A DNA stretch of 64,000 bases, from contig CAWBVG010000007.1 of the NCBI GenBank assembly GCA_963792175.1, forward strand, positions 117,145 to 181,144, written 5' to 3'. Shown piece by piece: positions 8,284 through 16,949 of the stretch; position 1 is the stretch's first letter; the number at the start of each line of letters is the position of its first letter. The DNA is from CAWBVG01 sp963792175 (GTDB lineage: Bacteria > Acidobacteriota > Vicinamibacteria > Vicinamibacterales > CAVVIG01). The position numbers and the translations under genes are program-made. The notes beneath the pieces were generated by a model. It worked only from the letters and a program-made list of their open reading frames with translations, was not told the origin of the DNA and ran no database searches.

Positions 8284-8305
8284 TAGAATAAACAGTTCAA
8301 AGGAG
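8284..8305 (+). promoter_or_regulatory. Possible -10 element and ribosome binding site before the PHM-like gene
   Basis: TAGAAT at 8284-8289 is 24 bases before the ATG at 8313, with AAGGAG at 8300-8305. The same TAGAAT occurs 29 bases before the cytochrome c gene (10806-10811) and 60 bases before the first TonB receptor (38795-38800). No good -35 box is seen at any of them, so this is tentative. Confidence 0.3.
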
Positions 8306-8312
8306 TTCCCGC

Positions 8313-9770
8313 ATGAGATCTCTGTTCCGCGTTGGAACGGCGTTGGGTGCCGCAGGACTGGCCGCCACGCTTGGCATGGCCGTGATGGCGGCGGCGCCGG
8401 CCGATGTGCCGGCGGACGTCAACTTCACGAAGCACATCGCCCCGATCCTTCAGCGGAGCTGCGAGAACTGCCACCGCCCGGACGGCGTCGCGCCGATGTC
8501 GCTCGTCAGCTACGAGGACGTCCGGCCGTGGGCGCGCGCGATCAAGCAGCGGACCGGCATCGGCCCGAAGGCCGGCGTGATGCCGCCCTGGTACGTCGAG
8601 AAGAACATCGGCATCCAGCAATTCCACAACGACCCGTCGCTGAGCGACGACGAAATCGCCACGATCGCGAAGTGGGCCGACAGCGGCGCGCCGCGGGGCA
8701 ACCCCGCCGACATGCCGCCGCCGAAGGTGTATGCCGACCGCAAGTCCTGGGCGATCGGCACGCCGGACCTCGTGATCAAGATGCAAGAGCTGACGGTCAA
8801 GGGCGACGCGCCCGATTGGTGGGGCGAGATCCCGAGCGTCCCGACCGGCTTGACTGAAGATCGGTACGTCGCCGCGCTCGAAATCAAAGAAGTCAACGAC
8901 GTCGAATCGAACGCGGGCCCCAATCGCGCCACGGTCGGCGGACGCTTCGTCGTCCATCACATGATCTGGCGCACGCAGGTGCTCGACGGCAAGACGGACC
9001 TCAGCCAGGATCCGCTCGCCATCTTCAACGACGAGGAAGCCGTGAACTGGCCGGTTCACGAGGTGGGCCGCAACGCCGACTTCTTCGATCCGAAGTCGGC
9101 GCGCCTGCTGAAGGCCGGCACGAGCATCGTGTCGGATTCGGTGCATCTCCACGCCAACGGCCGCGACACCAAGGCGCACCTCGAGATCGGCTTCAAGCTG
9201 ATGCCGAAGGATTACAAGCCGACCTACAAGCGTGCGGTCTTCGGCCTGGGCAACGGCGTCGACATCGACATCAAGGCGATGGAGGCAAACCAGCAGCTTC
9301 ACGCCTACACGGTGCTGCAGCAGCACACGAAGATCATCTCGTTCGAGCCGCACCTGCATGCGCCCGGCCAGCGGATGTGCCTCGAGGCGATCTGGGGCTA
9401 CAACATCCAGACGCTCAACTGCGTCGGCTACGATCACAACTGGGTGCGCGGTTACGACTACACGGACGACTCCGCGCCGCTCCTGCCGCGCGGCACGATC
9501 CTCCACATCGTCGGCTACATGGACAACTCGCCGACCAACAAGAACGTGCCCGACCCGCGCAACTGGCAGGGATCCGGCAACCGCTCGGTCGCGAACATGT
9601 TCATCGACCTGGGCATGCGCGTCGCGCTCAACGACGAGCAGTTCCAGGAAGAGATGGCCAGGCGGCGCGAGCACCTGCATCTGACCAAGAACGACAACGT
9701 CATCGGCTGCCCGCTGTGTCTCGTCGTGCCGCCGGCGAAGACCGCGGCGCCCGGAGGTCAGGAACGGTGA
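8313..9770 (+). CDS. Cytochrome c domain fused to a PHM-like copper type II monooxygenase domain
   Basis: A 485-residue exported protein. The signal peptide (1-28) is followed by a cytochrome c domain with CENCH at residues 50-54 and a likely distal Met in GVMPPWY (M90) or DMPPP (M134). The rest resembles the copper type II, ascorbate-dependent monooxygenases (PHM/dopamine beta-hydroxylase). The CuH site is given by VVHHMIW (H215, H216) and SVHLHANG (H278/H280), and the CuM site by EPHLHAPG (H347, H349) and a Met in SVANMFIDLGM (M429 or M435). These match the order of rat PHM H107/H108, H172, H242/H244 and M314. A C-terminal CPLC (466-469) is extra. It heads the collinear run containing the ACIII genes and overlaps the next gene by four bases (GTGA). 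Substrate is unknown; peptides with a C-terminal glycine are one hypothesis. Confidence 0.8.
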   Translation: MRSLFRVGTALGAAGLAATLGMAVMAAAPADVPADVNFTKHIAPILQRSCENCHRPDGVAPMSLVSYEDVRPWARAIKQRTGIGPKAGVMPPWYVEKNIGIQQFHNDPSLSDDEIATIAKWADSGAPRGNPADMPPPKVYADRKSWAIGTPDLVIKMQELTVKGDAPDWWGEIPSVPTGLTEDRYVAALEIKEVNDVESNAGPNRATVGGRFVVHHMIWRTQVLDGKTDLSQDPLAIFNDEEAVNWPVHEVGRNADFFDPKSARLLKAGTSIVSDSVHLHANGRDTKAHLEIGFKLMPKDYKPTYKRAVFGLGNGVDIDIKAMEANQQLHAYTVLQQHTKIISFEPHLHAPGQRMCLEAIWGYNIQTLNCVGYDHNWVRGYDYTDDSAPLLPRGTILHIVGYMDNSPTNKNVPDPRNWQGSGNRSVANMFIDLGMRVALNDEQFQEEMARRREHLHLTKNDNVIGCPLCLVVPPAKTAAPGGQER

Positions 9771-10798
9771 GTGTGCGTGCGCTCGTAGCGCAGGCCTTCA
9801 GGCTTGCCTTCATGGCGGCGATCGTCGTGATCGCGTGGAGTGCGACCGCCGCCTCGCAATCGTTGAGTTACACGAAGGGGCAGAACGTCGCGCCGGCGTA
9901 CGAAGGCTGGGAACAGGGCGCTGACGGCGCGAAGTATTTCCTCTTCGGGTACATGAACCGCAACTGGGAGGAAGAGATTGACGTGCCGGTCGGTCCCGGC
10001 AACGGCTTTTCACCAGGGAGCCCGGACCAGGGGCAGCCGACGCATTTCCTGCCGCGCCGCAATCGCTTCATCTTCCGCGTGAAAGTGCCGAACGGCTTTA
10101 CCGAGAAAGACGAGCTCGTGTGGACGCTGACCACGCACGGCAAGACCGAGAAGGCCTACGCCTCGCTTCGCCCCGACTACATCGTCGACGACGTCGTGAA
10201 GGCGTCCGAGACCGGTGCGCTCGGCGCCGGCACGAGCAGCCCGGAGGTCCGCGGCAACAAGCCGCCGGCGGTCAAGATCGACGAGGTCAGAAGCCGGACC
10301 GTCAAAGTCGGACAACAGGTGACGCTGGTCTCCGAGGTCAAGGACGACGGCATTCCGAAGCCGCGCAATCTGGCGCGCGTGGCCGCGGCGCAGGCCCGGG
10401 CCGCCGAGCAAACGACGACAACCGCTGCGACTGCAGCGACCGCGCCAGCGGCGGCCGCCGCGCCCGCGGCCGCGGCGACGCCGCCGCGCAATCCTGCGAT
10501 GTTTCCGCCCACGCGGATTACGGTCGGCAAGAACCTGGGGCTGCACGTGTCCTGGTTCCTGTATCGCGGCCCGGCCCCGGTGACGTTCGATCCTCCGCAG
10601 ATCAAGCCGTGGGAGGACACGCGCGCCGGCGCCAACTCGCCGTGGGCGCCGCTCTGGTCCGCGCCGATGTTGCCCCCTGACGGCAAGCAGCCGGTTCAGG
10701 TCACCTTCTCGGAACCCGGCACGTATGTGCTCCGCTGCCGGGCCGACGATGGCGCGCTGGTGGCGGATGACGAAATCACGATTATCGTTACCCGCTGA
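9767..10798 (+). CDS. Secreted partner of the PHM-like protein, conserved unknown (copy 1)
   Basis: A 343-residue protein of unknown function. The GTG at 9767 overlaps the preceding stop; an ATG at 9811 would also give a complete signal peptide (MAAIVVIAWSATAASQ). Mature start: SLSYTKGQNVAPAYEGWEQG, then KYFLFGYMNRNWEEEIDVPV, GPGNGFSPGSPDQGQPTHFL and FRVKVPNGFTEKDELVWTL. An Ala/Pro-rich linker (about 206-235) leads to an Ig- or PKD-like end: VSWFLYRGPAPVTFDPP and VQVTFSEPGTYVLRCRADDG. A clear paralog (45066-46088) stands downstream of the second PHM-like gene, so the two families travel together. It may be a substrate-binding or structural subunit; no catalytic motif is visible. Confidence 0.72.
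   Translation: MSVRALVAQAFRLAFMAAIVVIAWSATAASQSLSYTKGQNVAPAYEGWEQGADGAKYFLFGYMNRNWEEEIDVPVGPGNGFSPGSPDQGQPTHFLPRRNRFIFRVKVPNGFTEKDELVWTLTTHGKTEKAYASLRPDYIVDDVVKASETGALGAGTSSPEVRGNKPPAVKIDEVRSRTVKVGQQVTLVSEVKDDGIPKPRNLARVAAAQARAAEQTTTTAATAATAPAAAAAPAAAATPPRNPAMFPPTRITVGKNLGLHVSWFLYRGPAPVTFDPPQIKPWEDTRAGANSPWAPLWSAPMLPPDGKQPVQVTFSEPGTYVLRCRADDGALVADDEITIIVTR
9785..9808. repeat. GCAGGCCTTCAGGC-type palindrome at the start of a gene
   Basis: GCGCAGGCCTTCAGGCTTGCC follows a GTA. It is a near-perfect copy of the palindrome at 18348-18371 (one mismatch in the second half). It lies between the GTG start and the first internal ATG of the partner gene, and therefore encodes VAQAFRLAF in the longer version of that protein. 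Confidence 0.6.
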
Positions 10799-10839
10799 CG
10801 CGGTGTAGAATCCCCCCACCTAAGGAGTTGATAAGAGTC

Positions 10840-11246
<407 letters not shown>

Positions 11247-11247
<1 letters not shown>

Positions 11248-11873
11248 TGTCGCTTCGGGCAGCCCTCAAGGGCTGCGGTACGAGTACTGGTGTCGCGGCG
11301 CGTCTCGCAGCAGGCGTCGTCGTCGCCTGCGCGACGCTGATGATCGCGCTCGTCAGCGCCTGCGGGGCGCCGCCGCCCGTCGACCACGCGACGACGTTCA
11401 CGCCCGCGCACCGGACGACCGGCGAAGCGTTCAGTCATTTTTTCAACACCCATCCGACGCCGGTCCAGCCGATCGCCTTCCCGCACAAGACCCATATCGC
11501 CAAGCAGGCGGTGTGCACCGACTGCCACGAGAGCGTGGAAAAGGGACCCATCGCGGGCATACCCAGCGTGAAGACGTGCATGATCTGCCACAGCCAGATC
11601 GCGACCGATCGTCCGCTGATCAAGGAAGTCGCGGCCTATTCGGAGAAGGGCGTCGAAATACCCTGGAAGCGGGTGTACGGCTTCCCGCACGAGTCGCACG
11701 TCCGCTTCAACCACGCACCGCACATCCGCGCCAGCGTGGACTGCAAGACGTGTCACGGCGATCTGGCGACCCAGACGGTCGCCGAGCGTTCGGTGGATCA
11801 CAGCATGGGTTTCTGCGTGAATTGTCATCGGGAGAAGAAGGCCCCCAATGACTGTCTGACGTGCCACTACTGA
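11247..11873 (+). CDS. actA: ACIII pentaheme cytochrome c subunit ActA
   Basis: ActA is the multiheme cytochrome of alternative complex III, a quinol:cytochrome c oxidoreductase unrelated to bc1. Five CxxCH motifs are present: CTDCH, CMICH, CKTCH, CVNCH and CLTCH, the last at the extreme C-terminus. Additional histidines in FPHKTHIAKQ and FPHESHVRFNHAPH fit bis-His ligation. The ATG at 11247 overlaps the preceding stop, but the first codons are built from a palindromic repeat. An internal ATG at 11341 gives a neat lipoprotein signal (MIALVSACG, cysteine as lipidation site), which matches the lipid-anchored ActA of other phyla. The gene is intact and followed by 246 bases of repeat-rich DNA before actB1. 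Confidence 0.85.
11259..11276. repeat. Palindrome GCAGCCCT-CA-AGGGCTGC inside the actA 5' end
   Basis: A perfect 8-base stem with a CA centre, followed by GGTACGAG. Read on the minus strand, with its flank (GTACCGCAGCCCTTGAGGGC), it resembles the GTAGCGCAGGCCTTCAGGCC family seen at 9785 and 18348. It lies within the first 10 codons of the longer actA reading frame and encodes ALKGCG. Confidence 0.5.
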
Positions 11874-12119
11874 GCGGAGACGGAGACAGACGGAGATAAC
11901 GGAAGATCGGGAGGAAACGGCAACGGAGGGACGGAGCGAACGGCGTAACCACAAGAGGAACAGAGCAACAGAGATTGAACGGAAGGGACGGTTCGACGGG
12001 CGTGGCGCGGTTTCGCTTCGCAGATCGACGCGTGCCACCCGTCGACCGTCCGTTTAACCTCCGTTTCTCCGTTGCTCTGTGGTTATACCGTTCGCTCGGT
12101 ACCTCCGTTAGCGAAGCGC
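11874..12119. repeat. Intercistronic inverted repeat of CGGAG/CTCCG units between actA and actB1
   Basis: The left part (11874-11990) is a run of CGGAGA, CGGAGG and ACAGAG-like units ending in AACCACAAGAGGAACAGAG. The right part (12040-12110) carries complements: CGTCCGTTTAACCTCCG, TTTCTCCGTTGCTCTGTGG and TTATACCGTTCG. The centre (11990-12035) is ordinary GC-rich DNA. The RNA could fold into a long imperfect hairpin inside the ACIII transcript. There is no credible ORF in it. Confidence 0.7.
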
Positions 12120-14262
12120 ATGGATCGTAGAGACTTCATCAAGCTGACCGCCGTCACCGGCACCACCGCCACGCTTGCGGGCTGTGGAAATCCGGAGCAT
12201 CAGATCATCCGGTTCGTGCCGGACGACGATCTCGTGCCGGGCGTCGCCGAGTGGAAGCCGAGTGTGTGTCCGTTGTGCAGCGCCGGCTGCGGCGTCACCG
12301 CCCGCGTCATGGAAGCCGACGTGGAGACGGTCCGCAACGGTCAGTCCGGCGTCGTGAAGATGGGTGTTGCCAAGAAACTGGAAGGACAGGCGGACAGCCC
12401 GATCAACCACGGCGGACTCTGCGCGCGCGGTCAGGCAGCGATTCAGATCACCTATCACCCCGATCGGCTCACCCAGCCGATGAAGCGAAGCGGCGCTCGC
12501 GGATCTGGCGACTTCAAGCCGGTGTCGTGGGACGAGGCGATCGCGGAGCTCGTCTCGCCGTCTGGACGCGCTCGCGGCGGCCGGTGATCAGAAGGCGCTC
12601 GCGTACGTCGCGCGGCCCCGGCCAACCCGCCGCATGGCGCTGGCCGCGGAATTCGTGGTCGGATTCGGCGCGCCGGCACCGTACGGGTTCGAGCCGTTCG
12701 ATGACAGGGTCCTTCGTCTGGCCAACGCGATGAGCTGGGCAAAAGAGCAGCTCGCGACAGTGGATCTCGCCCGGGCGCGTTTCGTGATCAGCTTCGGGGC
12801 CGATTTTCTCGGCACGTGGAACTCGCCGGTGGCGCAGAGCGTCGGCTACGGCGCGATGCGGCAGGCGCGGCCCGGCGTGCGCGGCGCCTTCGTGCAGGTC
12901 GAGTCGCGGATGTCGTTGACGGGCGCGAGCGCGGATCAGTGGATTCCGGTGAAGCCGGGGACCGAGGGCGTGCTGGCGCTGGGCCTCGCGCACGTCATCC
13001 TTGCCAACAAACTGCGACCCGCCACGACAGGTCCCGTCGCAGCGTCCATCGCCGGCTGGTCGAACGGCCTGAGCGACTACACCCCGGCGCGGGTCGAGCA
13101 GATCACCGGCGTCGCCGCCAAGCGCGTGGAGCGTCTGGCGCGCGAGCTCACCGACGTATCGCCGGCCGTCGCGATTGTCGGAGGCGCTCCGCTGGCGCAG
13201 ACCAATGCGATGTTCACGGCGCTTGCCGTCAACGCACTCAGCGAATTACTGGGCGCGGTGAATGCGCCCGGCGGGCTGTATTTCACGCCGGGACGTGACA
13301 CCTCTCATCCCGCAGCGTTCACGGCTGACGCATTCAACAGGGCCAAGGTCCTGCTGCTCGACAATGCGAATCCGATCTACGGTATGCCGAAGGCCACGAA
13401 GGTTCGCGAGGCGCTCGAGAAGGTGCCATTCATCGCGAGTTTTGGTTCTTTTGTCGACGATACGAGTGTCCACGCCGATCTGATTCTCCCGGATCACTCA
13501 TTCCTCGAGTCGTGGGTCGATAGCGCGCCGGAGTCCGGGTCGATCGAAGCCGTCACGATTGTTGCCGGGCCGGTGATGAAGCCACTGCACAACACACGGT
13601 CGACGGTGGATGTGCTGATCGAGGTCGCCGGCAAGCTGAAGTCGCCCATCGCGCTCCCCTGGAAGACCGCCGAAGAAGTGGCGAAGAGCACGGGACCGCT
13701 GTCGCCCGCCGTGCAGCGCGTGCAGCCGCCGATGAATCGACAGCATACGGCGGCGCAATTCGAAGAGCCCTTTTTCGACGGCGAAGCGTCGCAGTATCCG
13801 CTGCACTTCCAGCCGTATCCGTCGTCGCAATTCGGCGATGGGTCGGCGGCGCACCTGCCGTGGCTGCAGGAGATGCCGGATCCGCTGACCTCGGCGATGT
13901 GGAGCAGTTGGATCGAGATCAATCCGCAGACGGCGGAGCGGCTGCACATTGCGCAGGGAGATCTCGTCGAGGTCACTTCCCAGCACGGTAGTCTGCGCGC
14001 TCCAGCGATGATCTTTCCGGGCATTGCGCCCGACCTGGTCGCGATGCCGGTGGGCAACGGCCACGAGACGTTCACGCGGTATGCGAGCAAGCGCGGCGTG
14101 AACCCGATCGCGATCCTTGCGCCACTGACGGTCGAACCGACCGGTTCGCTGGCGTGGGCTGCGACCCGCGTCAAGATCGCACGCGCGGGCGACAACGACG
14201 GCAGTTTGATCATGTTCGCGGGCGAGATGCGCGAGCATCCGCACGAGGGTGAAACACGGTGA
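12120..14262 (+). CDS. actB1: ACIII subunit ActB, molybdopterin-oxidoreductase-like half (B1)
   Basis: The large periplasmic subunit, related to complex iron-sulfur molybdoenzymes. MDRRDFIKL is a Tat-type signal with a lipobox LAGC (C22). A [4Fe-4S] motif of the molybdoenzyme kind is present: CPLCSAGC (C50, C53, C57) and LCARG (C101). One base shift near 12555 separates SWDEAIAELVS from RLDALAAAGDQKALAYVA; after it the frame is intact. Family blocks follow: FGADFLGTWNSPVAQSVG, SRMSLTGASADQWIPVKPG, LLDNANPIYGMPKATKVRE, ILPDHSFLESWVDSAPE and LVAMPVGNGHETFTRYA. In well-studied ACIII the B1 domain carries no molybdenum. B1 is a separate gene here, with B2 following after a repeat, whereas many phyla have one fused ActB. 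Confidence 0.85.
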
Positions 14263-14391
14263 AAGTTAAAAGTTAGAAGGTAAAAGTTAAAACCAGGAAG
14301 ACACCAGACGCACCAACGGTCTTTCGGTCTAACTATTGGACTTCTCGACTTTGACTTTTGCCTTGTAACTTTTAGAGTATTTAACTTTCTT
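14263..14391. repeat. AT-rich inverted repeat of AAAGTTAAAAG units between actB1 and actB2
   Basis: Starting right at the actB1 stop, GAAAGTTAAAAGTTAGAAGG and TAAAAGTTAAAAC form the left arm. The right arm near 14339-14391 is the complement with small differences: GACTTTTGCCTTGTAAC and TTTTAGAGTATTTAACTTTC, ending just before the actB2 ATG. About 35 bases separate them. The element occupies exactly the junction of two protein halves that are fused in other lineages. Confidence 0.8.
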
Positions 14392-15084
14392 ATGCCACAC
14401 AAATGGGGAATGGCCGTCGATCTGGACCGCTGCACGGGATGCGGCGCGTGCGTGACGGCGTGCCATGCCGAGAACAACATCCCGACCGTCGGACCTGAGC
14501 AAGCGGCACGTGGGCGCGCGATGCACTGGATCCGTGTCGAGCGCTACTGGGAGGGCGACTTCCCGGATGTCCGCCTGAAGTTCCGGCCGGTGATGTGCCA
14601 GCAGTGCGACGCGGCGCCGTGCGAGCCGGTGTGTCCAACCTATGCGAGCCATCACACCGAAGATGGCTTGAACGCGCAGGTCTACAACCGCTGCATCGGC
14701 ACGCGCTACTGCGCGAACGCCTGTCCGTACAACGTCCGCTTCTTCGACTTCTTCAACCCGCAATGGCCCAAGCCGCTGCAACTGCAGCTGAACCCTGACG
14801 TCTCGGTCCGCGAAGTCGGCGTCATGGAGAAGTGCACGTTCTGCGTGCAGCGGATCAGCGCCGCCCAAATCGACGCCAAGGCGAACAAGAAGGAGCTGAA
14901 GGACGGCGACGTCAAGCCGGCGTGCGTGCAGTCGTGCTCGGCCAAAGCGCTGGTCTTCGGCGATCTCAACGATTCCGAGAGCGAGGTCGCGCGGCTCGCG
15001 CGGTCGCCGCGCGGATCGAAGCTCCTCGAGGATCTCGGCACGCTGCCCAACGTCACGTATCTCGAGCGGCAGACCCAGGTATGA
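14392..15084 (+). CDS. actB2: ACIII subunit ActB, iron-sulfur half (B2)
   Basis: A 230-residue electron-transfer subunit with four cluster sites. The sites are CTGCGACVTAC with a later CP partner, CQQCDAAPCEPVCP, CIGTRYCANACP and CTFC with CVQSC. In the third motif the second cysteine is replaced by Thr (CIGTRYC), the pattern of a [3Fe-4S] cluster, so the expected content is three [4Fe-4S] and one [3Fe-4S], as in known ACIII. The sequence starts MPHKWGMAVDLDRC, matching the internal start of the B2 domain in fused ActB proteins. No export signal is present, so it must be exported with Tat-targeted ActB1 or be anchored otherwise. Its stop overlaps the actC start (ATGA). The gene is intact. Confidence 0.88.
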   Translation: MPHKWGMAVDLDRCTGCGACVTACHAENNIPTVGPEQAARGRAMHWIRVERYWEGDFPDVRLKFRPVMCQQCDAAPCEPVCPTYASHHTEDGLNAQVYNRCIGTRYCANACPYNVRFFDFFNPQWPKPLQLQLNPDVSVREVGVMEKCTFCVQRISAAQIDAKANKKELKDGDVKPACVQSCSAKALVFGDLNDSESEVARLARSPRGSKLLEDLGTLPNVTYLERQTQV

Positions 15085-16436
15085 GCGACGACTCCGCCCG
15101 GAAAATGACCGAGGACCTGCTGCGCCCGCTGCAGCAGACGACCTGGCGCTTCTACGTGCTCGTCGCGTTCCTCGGCAGCATCGTCGCGATGGGGCTCGGC
15201 ACCTGGGCCTATCAGATGTACATGGGGTTCGGCATGACCGGTATCAACAACCCGGTCTACTGGGCCTTCTACATCACCAACTTCGTGTTCTGGATCGGCA
15301 TCAGCCACGCGGGCACGCTCATCTCGGCGATCCTGCGGCTGGTCAACGCCGGCTGGCGGCGGCCGGTGACGCGGTGCGCCGAGGTCATCACGGCGTTCGC
15401 GCTGATGATCGGCGCGCTGTTCCCGATCATCCATCTCGGCCGGCCCTGGCTGTTCTTCTGGCTGATGCCGTATCCGAGCAGCCGGCTGATCTGGCCGAAC
15501 TTCCGCTCGCCGCTGGTCTGGGATTTCTTCGCCATCAGCACCTACCTCACGGGCAGCGTCCTGTTCCTGTTCCTGCCGATGATTCCGGACTTCGCGCTGA
15601 TCCGCGATCGGTCGACCGGGCTGCGCCGCTCCATCTACGGCGCGCTGGCGCTCGGCTGGCGGGGCACGACCAAGCAGTGGCATCGTCTCGAGTCGGCGAT
15701 GCAGATCATGGCGGTCGCCATCATTCCGGTCGCGGTGTCGGTTCACACCATCGTGTCGTTCGACTTCTCGATGGCGCCGGTGCCGATGTGGCACTCGACG
15801 ATGTTCGGGCCCTATTTCGTCGCCGGCGCGATCTTCAGCGGCATCGCCGGCCTGATCATTGCGATGGCGGCGCTCCGGAAGTTCCTGCACCTCGAGGAAT
15901 ACCTCCATCCGGTCCATTTCCAGAACCTCGGGAAGCTGCTGTTGATGATGAGCCTGCTCTGGGCGTACTTCGTCTTCGCGGAGCGGTTGACGGTGTGGTA
16001 CGGCAACGACACGCCGGAGATGAACGTCTTCTACGTGACGCAGCGGGGATCGTTCGCGCCGCTCTACTGGACGATGGTCTTCTGCAACTTCGTGCTGCCG
16101 TTCTCGATCCTCGCGATCAGGAAGCTGCGCACCATCACCGGCTGCGTGATCGCGTCGTTCGGCGTCGTCGTCGGCATGTGGCTGGAGCGGTTCCTGATCG
16201 TCGTGCCGTCGCTGAGCCACAAGTTCCTGCCGTACTCGTGGGGGCACTATCAGCCGCGGCCGGTCGAGATCATGATCATGACCTCGACGTTCGCCGCGAT
16301 GTGTCTGCTCTACGTGCTGTTCTCGAAGTTCGTGCCGATCATCTCGATCTGGGAGCTGAAGGCGGGTGAGCATCCGTCGCCGGCGCTGAGTCCGATGGCT
16401 GCCCACGAGCACCCGCTCGGAGAAACGCACGCATGA
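15081..16436 (+). CDS. actC: ACIII quinol-binding membrane subunit ActC (NrfD/PsrC family)
   Basis: A 451-residue integral membrane protein (start ATG 15081) with about ten helices, of the NrfD family that oxidises quinol. Typical blocks are VYWAFYITNFVFWIGISHAG, ISAILRLVNAGWRRPVTR, FPIIHLGRPWLFFWLMPYP and VAVSVHTIVSFDFSMAPVP. Further family blocks are WHSTMFGPYFVAGAIFSG and YGNDTPEMNVFYVTQRGSFA. The conserved His and Asp residues in HTIVSFDF and HLGRPW are in place. The cytosolic tail is His-rich (AAHEHPLGETHA). It overlaps both neighbours by four bases. The gene is intact and assignment is firm. A second NrfD-type subunit, ActF, is not in this window. Confidence 0.92.
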   Translation: MSDDSARKMTEDLLRPLQQTTWRFYVLVAFLGSIVAMGLGTWAYQMYMGFGMTGINNPVYWAFYITNFVFWIGISHAGTLISAILRLVNAGWRRPVTRCAEVITAFALMIGALFPIIHLGRPWLFFWLMPYPSSRLIWPNFRSPLVWDFFAISTYLTGSVLFLFLPMIPDFALIRDRSTGLRRSIYGALALGWRGTTKQWHRLESAMQIMAVAIIPVAVSVHTIVSFDFSMAPVPMWHSTMFGPYFVAGAIFSGIAGLIIAMAALRKFLHLEEYLHPVHFQNLGKLLLMMSLLWAYFVFAERLTVWYGNDTPEMNVFYVTQRGSFAPLYWTMVFCNFVLPFSILAIRKLRTITGCVIASFGVVVGMWLERFLIVVPSLSHKFLPYSWGHYQPRPVEIMIMTSTFAAMCLLYVLFSKFVPIISIWELKAGEHPSPALSPMAAHEHPLGETHA

Positions 16437-16931
16437 GCGCGATCTACGCGTTGTACGACAGCTGGCGACGCCGCGCAGCGGGCGGTCAATAGCCTGCGCA
16501 ACGCCGGCGTCGCCGACAGCGCCATCACCGTCATCAGCGATCAGCCGATGGAAGCCTACGAATTCGGCGAGATGAACCGCGCGACGCGGATCTGGTACAT
16601 CGCCAGCGGCGGCGGCCTCATCGGACTGGTCTTCGCCACGTGGCTGACGCGGATGACCGAGCTCGCCTGGCCGCTGCCGACCGGCAACATGCCGATCGTC
16701 TCGTGGTGGCCGAACCTGATTGTGATCTTCGAGCTGACGATGCTCGGCGCGATTCTGGCGACGGTGGCGACGCTGCTCGTCACCGGGGAACTGCTCCGGC
16801 GCCGGCCGGCCCTCTACGATCCGCAGGTGAGCGACGGCAAGATTCTCGTCGGCGTCGAGAGCCCGGCGAGGGCAGACGACGTCGAGCGTGCGCTGATTGC
16901 GGCGGGCAGTCCCAAGATCACGCGCGTCTAG
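16433..16931 (+). CDS. actD: ACIII membrane subunit ActD (DUF3341)
   Basis: A roughly 165-residue subunit with two transmembrane helices. MSAIYALYDS opens at the ATG that overlaps the actC stop. One base shift near 16455-16463 then leads to AAQRAVNSLRNAGVADSAIT, VISDQPMEAYEFGE, the first helix IASGGGLIGLVFATWLT, PTGNMPIVSWWPNLIVIFEL and a second helix, LGAILATVATLLVTG. It ends with DGKILVGVESPARADDVERA, the ferredoxin-like tail usual in ActD, where a residue pair senses sequence direction (LxxAG). It is the last recognisable ACIII gene here; the PAL-like gene follows after 18 bases. Confidence 0.85.
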
Positions 16932-16949
16932 CTCGCCAAGGAGGCCACG

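Noticed and set aside
8283..9680. A 465-codon minus-strand frame opposite the first PHM-like gene, with a similar 473-codon one opposite the second
   Set aside because: Both are low-complexity mirror frames of conserved genes; their similarity only reflects the homology of the sense genes.
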